Source: Glaciecola sp047637355 (GTDB lineage Bacteria; Pseudomonadota; Gammaproteobacteria; Enterobacterales; Alteromonadaceae). From it: a DNA stretch of 10,314 nucleotides. The position numbers were made by a program, and so were the translations under genes. The stretch spans positions 1 to 10,314 of the forward strand of contig JBLIKA010000117.1 of NCBI GenBank assembly GCA_047637355.1. The letters run 5' to 3'. Positions 6,550-10,314 of the stretch are shown piece by piece (position 1 is the stretch's first letter; the number at the start of each line of letters is the position of its first letter). The notes beneath the pieces were generated by a model that was not told the origin of the DNA, made no database searches, and was given only the letters and a program-made list of their open reading frames with translations.

Positions 6550-6765
6550 ATGCGACTATTTAGAATACTCACAAGTGTCATCTTGATATTATGTGGTGTG
6601 TTATTCACTATCCTTCCAGGTTCCATAATATTTTTATTAGGTGGCCTAATGTTACTGAGTGTAGATTTTTATCCTGCCAGACGTTTCCTCACCAAAGTGC
6701 AGCGTGCAATGACGCTCAGCGCTAGAAAGCTCGATTTGTTTTTACTGAATCGGAAGCACAAATGA
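6550..6765 (+). CDS. Small two-helix inner-membrane protein, PGPGW-like
   Basis: The 71-residue product has a basic start (MRLFR), two closely spaced hydrophobic segments (about 5-22 and 25-38) forming a hairpin around LPGS at 22-25, and a basic, helical C-terminus (YPARRFLTKVQRAM, ending NRKHK). The pattern of a hydrophobic helix, LPG turn, GG-containing second helix, an acidic residue and then a basic tail resembles the PGPGW family of putative transmembrane proteins, though here the PGPGW core reads PGSII. That family has no settled function that I know of. By the positive-inside rule both ends should face the cytoplasm. The ATG has AAGAG seven bases upstream. It ends 96 bases before a strong terminator. 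Confidence 0.72.
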   Translation: MRLFRILTSVILILCGVLFTILPGSIIFLLGGLMLLSVDFYPARRFLTKVQRAMTLSARKLDLFLLNRKHK

Positions 6766-6861
6766 TAAACGTTGTTTTAAGGAATAAATAATTTTGCAAG
6801 CACCTATAATTGGGTTGAAGAACCTATACCAGAAGGTGAGAGTAAAACCGTTCTGTTCAAT

Positions 6862-6890
6862 AAAAAAGGCTACAATATGTAGCCTTTTTT
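6862..6890. terminator. Strong bidirectional rho-independent terminator
   Basis: A perfect 12-bp stem AAAAAAGGCTAC / GTAGCCTTTTTT surrounds a 5-base loop. The ends of the stem supply a U-run on either strand. It lies 14 bases past the ppsA stop on the minus strand and 96 bases after the membrane-protein gene on the plus strand, so it can end both units. Confidence 0.92.
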
Positions 6891-6904
6891 GTGTCTATCG
6901 TACA

Positions 6905-9280
6905 TTAACCATGTTTCTCAGCGAGATATAACCAAGTTTCGACTACCGTATCTGGATTTAACGATACTGAATCGATACCTTGTTCTACTAACCAAGCTGC
7001 AAAATCCTCGTGATCAGAAGGACCCTGACCACATATACCAACATATTTGCCTCTCGCTTTAGCTGCTTTTATAGCCATCGCTAGCAATGCTTTGACTGCA
7101 GGATTTCTTTCGTCGAATAAATGCGCGATAAGACCTGAGTCACGATCGAGCCCTAACGTTAACTGAGTTAAGTCGTTAGAACCAATAGAGAAACCATCAA
7201 ATATGTCGAGAAATTGATCCGCTAAGAGTGCATTTGAAGGTAATTCACACATCATAATGACACGCAAACCATTCTCACCTTTAACCAACCCTTGCTCAGC
7301 GAGCAGCTCGATAACTTTTTCACCCTCTTCCAATGTCCTTACGAATGGGATCATAATTTCAACATTGGTTAAGTCCATTGTGTTACGAACTCGCTTTATT
7401 GCTTCACATTCGAGTGCAAAACAATCTCTGAAATCTTCAGAAATATAACGACTAGCTCCGCGGAAACCTAACATTGGATTCTCTTCATGTGGCTCGTATT
7501 GATAGCCACCTACTAAGTTGAAGTATTCATTCGACTTAAAATCTGACATACGAACAATCACTTTCTTCGGAGAGAAAGCTGCGGCAATAGTGGAAATACC
7601 TTCAACTAATTTCTCTATATAAAACTCCACAGGTGATGCATAGCCCGCTATCATTTCAGTGATTTCTTCTTTTAGTTCTGCTGGTTGATCATCAAAGTTA
7701 AGCAATGCCTTTGGATGCACGCCAATCATGCGGTTAATGATAAATTCTAAACGAGCTAGACCAACGCCTTCATGTGGTAATCGAGCAAAATCGAATGCTC
7801 TGTCTGGATTCCCGACATTCATCATAATGCTCAGTGGTAAATCGGGCATGGAGTCGACTCGTGATGTAATGACTTCAAAATCAAGTTCTTGATTATAGAT
7901 AAAGCCCGTATCACCTTCAGCACAACTTACTGTAATTGCGTCACCCGCTGCAATGCTATCGGTGGCATTGCCACAACCAACAACTGCTGGAATTCCCATT
8001 TCGCGAGCAATAATAGCCGCGTGGCAAGTGCGCCCACCACGATTTGTGACAATCGCTGATGCCTTTTTCATGATCGGTTCCCAATCTGGGTCTGTCATGT
8101 CAGTAACAAGCACATCGCCTGCTTCAATCTTATCCATTTCAGCAATAGAGCTAAGTACTTTTGCTTTACCAGCACCGATTTTATGACCAATAGCTCGGCC
8201 TTCACAAACGATTTTAGTTGCATTCCCTTTTAGCTGATAACGCTCTATAACTTGCATGTCCTCGCGGCTACGAACAGTTTCTGGACGCGCTTGAACAATA
8301 TATAATTTACCATCCGAACCGTCTTTAGCCCATTCTATATCCATTGGACGCTTGTAATGTTTTTCAATAACAATAGCTTGCTTAGCTAACTCCATCACTT
8401 CCTCATTAGTTAACGAGAAGCGAGTGCTATCGGCTTTATCGATATTGACAATTTCTACCTGCTTGCCATGCTCTAAGTCTTCTGAGTAAATCATTTTGAT
8501 TAATTTACTACCTAAATTTCGGCGAACGATAGCGGGCTTGCCTTTACTCAAAGTAGGCTTGTGCACATAAAATTCATCCGGATTAACTGCACCCTGCACA
8601 ACCATTTCACCTAAGCCAAATGAACTTGTGATGAAAACAACGTCTTCGAAACCAGATTCGGTGTCTATGCTAAACATAACGCCTGAAGATGATAAGTCAC
8701 TGCGGACCATGCGTTGAATACCCGCTGACAACGCAACGCCTTTGTGATCATAGCCTTGATGTACACGATAGGAAATAGCTCTGTCGTTAAACAATGAAGC
8801 AAAAACATGCTTAACAGCCACCATTACAGACTCATAGCCTTTTACATTAAGGAACGTCTCTTGCTGGCCTGCAAACGATGCGTCTGGCATATCTTCAGCT
8901 GTTGCGGAAGAACGCACTGCAAATGACGCTTCATCACCCATCTCACCCTGCAGTTTAATAAAAGCAGACTTAATTTCGTCTTCTAATTCAGTTTGAAACG
9001 GTGTATCTAAAATCCACTGGCGAATGGTTTTACCCGCTTCAGCCAACGCATTCACATCATCTACATCAAGCGCATCCAGTATTTCATGAATTTTTATTTC
9101 AACGCCGCTTTGTTCTAAAAACTGATTAAAAGCATGAGATGTCGTTGCAAACCCGCCGGGAACTTGAACTCCAGCATTTGACAGATTTGATATCATTTCA
9201 CCCAATGACGCGTTTTTACCACCAACACGGCTAACATCGTCCATGCCCAACTCTTGATACCAAAGTATGAATTCTTGCAC
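6905..9280 (-). CDS. ppsA: Phosphoenolpyruvate synthase (pyruvate, water dikinase)
   Basis: PpsA makes phosphoenolpyruvate from pyruvate and ATP, releasing AMP and phosphate; it is the cytosolic entry to gluconeogenesis from pyruvate, lactate and some amino acids. The 791 residues match the family length (792 in E. coli). The N-terminal ATP-grasp domain (about 15-340) shows VGGKNASLGEM, AVRSSATAEDMPDASFAGQQ and IVQARPET. The swivelling phosphohistidine domain has GGRTCHAAIIAREMGIPAV with the phospho-accepting His at 420. The C-terminal TIM-barrel PEP/pyruvate domain (about 480-790) has SIGSNDLTQLTLGLDRDSG and the CGQGPSD motif with the catalytic Cys at 750. Thr418, two residues before the His, matches the threonine modified by the regulatory kinase. 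The start is GTG with GGGAGG eight bases upstream. It is divergent from that kinase gene. Confidence 0.98.
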   Translation of the reverse strand: MQEFILWYQELGMDDVSRVGGKNASLGEMISNLSNAGVQVPGGFATTSHAFNQFLEQSGVEIKIHEILDALDVDDVNALAEAGKTIRQWILDTPFQTELEDEIKSAFIKLQGEMGDEASFAVRSSATAEDMPDASFAGQQETFLNVKGYESVMVAVKHVFASLFNDRAISYRVHQGYDHKGVALSAGIQRMVRSDLSSSGVMFSIDTESGFEDVVFITSSFGLGEMVVQGAVNPDEFYVHKPTLSKGKPAIVRRNLGSKLIKMIYSEDLEHGKQVEIVNIDKADSTRFSLTNEEVMELAKQAIVIEKHYKRPMDIEWAKDGSDGKLYIVQARPETVRSREDMQVIERYQLKGNATKIVCEGRAIGHKIGAGKAKVLSSIAEMDKIEAGDVLVTDMTDPDWEPIMKKASAIVTNRGGRTCHAAIIAREMGIPAVVGCGNATDSIAAGDAITVSCAEGDTGFIYNQELDFEVITSRVDSMPDLPLSIMMNVGNPDRAFDFARLPHEGVGLARLEFIINRMIGVHPKALLNFDDQPAELKEEITEMIAGYASPVEFYIEKLVEGISTIAAAFSPKKVIVRMSDFKSNEYFNLVGGYQYEPHEENPMLGFRGASRYISEDFRDCFALECEAIKRVRNTMDLTNVEIMIPFVRTLEEGEKVIELLAEQGLVKGENGLRVIMMCELPSNALLADQFLDIFDGFSIGSNDLTQLTLGLDRDSGLIAHLFDERNPAVKALLAMAIKAAKARGKYVGICGQGPSDHEDFAAWLVEQGIDSVSLNPDTVVETWLYLAEKHG

Positions 9281-9288
9281 TGCTAAAG

Positions 9289-9294
9289 CCTCCC
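9289..9294 (-). promoter_or_regulatory. Ribosome binding site fixing the GTG start of ppsA
   Basis: The minus strand reads GGGAGG eight bases before GTG at 9280. The first internal ATG is residue 13, which would remove the conserved N-terminal strand, so the GTG is well supported. Confidence 0.8.
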
Positions 9295-9327
9295 GCTGAT
9301 TTATTTACCGATAAGTTTTGTCACTGT

Positions 9328-9369
9328 TTGTTGTAACAAGGTATGATTAATTACGAACATTAGTACACA
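9328..9369 (-). repeat. ppsA-side half of a mirrored set of sequence blocks
   Basis: Read in the direction of ppsA, the blocks are TGTGTACTAA (9369-9360), TTCGTAATTAAT (9357-9346) and TTACAACAA (9336-9328), with gaps of 2 and 9 bases. Each recurs, inverted, on the ppsR side, with identities of 9/10, 12/12 and 9/9. The first block overlaps the predicted ppsA -10 box, and the second lies at the predicted transcription start. Confidence 0.75.
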
Positions 9370-9390
9370 CTGCTTACTACATATTTACAA
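9362..9390 (-). promoter_or_regulatory. Possible ppsA promoter
   Basis: TTGTAA (9390-9385) and TGTACT (9367-9362) are separated by 17 bases on the minus strand; each matches the sigma-70 consensus at four of six positions. The start would be near 9355, giving a leader of about 75 bases. I saw no clear Cra (FruR) operator, although Cra activates ppsA in E. coli. Confidence 0.4.
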
Positions 9391-9410
9391 TGCTCATGAA
9401 GGATTCTAAA

Positions 9411-9438
9411 TTGACCTGTATACTAAGTAAAATTTAAT
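9411..9438 (+). promoter_or_regulatory. Possible ppsR promoter
   Basis: TTGACC (9411-9416) and TTTAAT (9433-9438), each five of six matches to consensus, are separated by 16 bases. Transcription would begin near 9445, about 35 bases before the GTG, right at the start of the shared TTCGTAATTAAT block. Confidence 0.45.
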
Positions 9439-9464
9439 TTTATTTCGTAATTAATTTACAACAA
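9417..9464 (+). repeat. ppsR-side half of the mirrored sequence blocks
   Basis: Read in the direction of ppsR, the blocks are TGTATACTAA (9417-9426), TTCGTAATTAAT (9444-9455) and TTACAACAA (9456-9464), with gaps of 17 and 0 bases. The order and orientation relative to the gene are the same as on the ppsA side. The first block lies within the predicted promoter spacer, and the other two are in the leader before AAGGAG. Confidence 0.75.
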
Positions 9465-9468
9465 TGTT

Positions 9469-9474
9469 AAGGAG
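9469..9474 (+). promoter_or_regulatory. Ribosome binding site fixing the GTG start of ppsR
   Basis: AAGGAG stands five bases before the GTG at 9480. The ATG at 9475 is in another frame, so GTG is the best start; it gives the expected family N-terminus, xRxAFYISDGTAITAE. Confidence 0.8.
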
Positions 9475-9479
9475 ATGTT

Positions 9480-10292
9480 GTGCGAGCTGCTTTTTATATA
9501 TCCGATGGTACGGCCATTACTGCTGAGGTTTTCGGACATGCTTTACTGTCTTTATTCCCAGTAGAATTTCAACACATTACGATCCCTTTTGTTGAAACAG
9601 AACAACATGCTGAACAAGTGCTTGAACAAATCAAAGCGCACTTTGAACAAAGCGGACAACGTCCATTGGTATTTTATACGATGGTAAATTTTGAAGTTCG
9701 GAAATTAATGAGCGAATCAGTTGGCATTAATTATAATTTTCTTGATCAATTTGTGGCCCCTTTGGAAAAAGTAATTGGGGTTCCATCTAAACCTGAAAAA
9801 CATCGCACCCACAGTATCCATGAAAAAACTTACGACATACGAATTGAAGCAGTGAATTATGCTCTAGCAAATGACGATGGTTCAAACCTAAAAGATTATC
9901 ATGAAGCTGATATTATATTGGTTGGGGTTTCACGTTCTGGTAAAACACCAACCAGTTTATATTTAGCACTACAGTATGGAATCAAAGCCGCAAACTACCC
10001 ATTTACAGAAGATGATATGGGCGACATTTTAAAAATGCCTGCATCGTTGAAAGGGTTCCAAAAGAAACTGTTTGGGCTCACTATTGATGCCAATAGACTG
10101 CATCAAATTCGTTCTGAACGCAAAGCTAATAGCCGCTATGCATCGATGCAACAGTGCAGAATGGAATTGCGTGAAGTTGAAAATTTATATCGAAAAGAAA
10201 AAATTCCATTCTTGAATAGTACTAAATTTTCAATAGAAGAAATTTCAGCTAAAATATTAGCAAAGACTGGCTTACAAAGAAGAAAATACTAA
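9480..10292 (+). CDS. ppsR: PEP synthase regulatory protein: ADP-dependent kinase / Pi-dependent pyrophosphorylase
   Basis: PpsR (DUF299 family) controls PpsA: it inactivates the phosphohistidine form by phosphorylating the nearby threonine with ADP, and reactivates it by phosphorolysis with inorganic phosphate, giving pyrophosphate. The 270-residue product is near the family length (277 in E. coli). The N-terminus FYISDGTAITAE (5-16) is typical. The nucleotide-binding P-loop is GVSRSGKTPTS at 149-159, followed by NYPFTEDD (172-179). The C-terminal RSERKANSRYA (211-221) and FSIEEISAKIL (250-260) are also family hallmarks. No key residue appears to be missing. It starts with GTG after AAGGAG. 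It lies divergent from its substrate gene ppsA, with 199 bases between the start codons. Only 22 AT-rich bases follow the stop in the window, with no visible terminator. Confidence 0.97.
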   Translation: MRAAFYISDGTAITAEVFGHALLSLFPVEFQHITIPFVETEQHAEQVLEQIKAHFEQSGQRPLVFYTMVNFEVRKLMSESVGINYNFLDQFVAPLEKVIGVPSKPEKHRTHSIHEKTYDIRIEAVNYALANDDGSNLKDYHEADIILVGVSRSGKTPTSLYLALQYGIKAANYPFTEDDMGDILKMPASLKGFQKKLFGLTIDANRLHQIRSERKANSRYASMQQCRMELREVENLYRKEKIPFLNSTKFSIEEISAKILAKTGLQRRKY

Positions 10293-10314
10293 TTCAATTT
10301 TGTTATTTTGTTAT

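Noticed and set aside
6784..6882. Open plus-strand frame reading NFASTYNWVEEPIPEGESKTVLFNKKGYNM before a TAG
   Set aside because: It looks protein-like but has no ATG, GTG or TTG start, and its last codons are the terminator stem. It could be a gene remnant, but nothing else supports that.
9281..9479. Cra (FruR) operator for ppsA
   Set aside because: Expected from E. coli, but no sequence close to GCTGAA-TCG-TTCAGC is present in the intergenic region.

Overview
The window looks like chromosomal core DNA from an AT-rich marine gammaproteobacterium. The proteins most resemble those of Alteromonadales (Colwellia/Thalassotalea-like), but this taxon is inferred from general protein resemblance and gene content, not from a search. 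I see no mobile element, CRISPR array, tRNA or rRNA.

Left block (1-2207, minus strand): gcvA, a DUF423 membrane protein (ygdD) and rlmM, tightly packed in the same order as in Escherichia coli. gcvA overlaps ygdD by 8 bases, and 3 bases separate ygdD from rlmM, which is cut by the window edge. A perfect ATTAG-N5-CTAAT dyad fills the spacer of the likely gcvA promoter and is a good candidate for an autoregulatory GcvA site.

Middle block (2208-6904): a small exported protein of unknown function (2426-2710, plus) is divergent from gcvA and convergent with a 1037-residue FAD/iron-sulfur oxidoreductase of the YdiJ type (2775-5888, minus, TTG start). Between ydiJ and ppsA lies a plus-strand stretch of small genes: a very basic 51-residue protein (6254-6409) with a structured leader, then a 71-residue two-helix membrane protein (6550-6765). 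A strong bidirectional terminator (6862-6890) closes this stretch against ppsA.

Right block (6905-10292): phosphoenolpyruvate synthase (ppsA, minus) and its regulatory kinase/pyrophosphorylase (ppsR, plus) are divergent, and both start with GTG. The kinase target Thr and catalytic His of PpsA are intact. The 199-base region between them carries a mirrored set of sequence blocks, so each gene has the same elements in the same orientation upstream of its start.

Functionally the window combines amino-acid/one-carbon regulation (GcvA), 23S rRNA modification (RlmM), 2-hydroxyacid oxidation (YdiJ) and the switch into gluconeogenesis (PpsA/PpsR). The least explained parts are the ppsA-ppsR control region, the small basic gene with its leader, and the exported protein beside gcvA.
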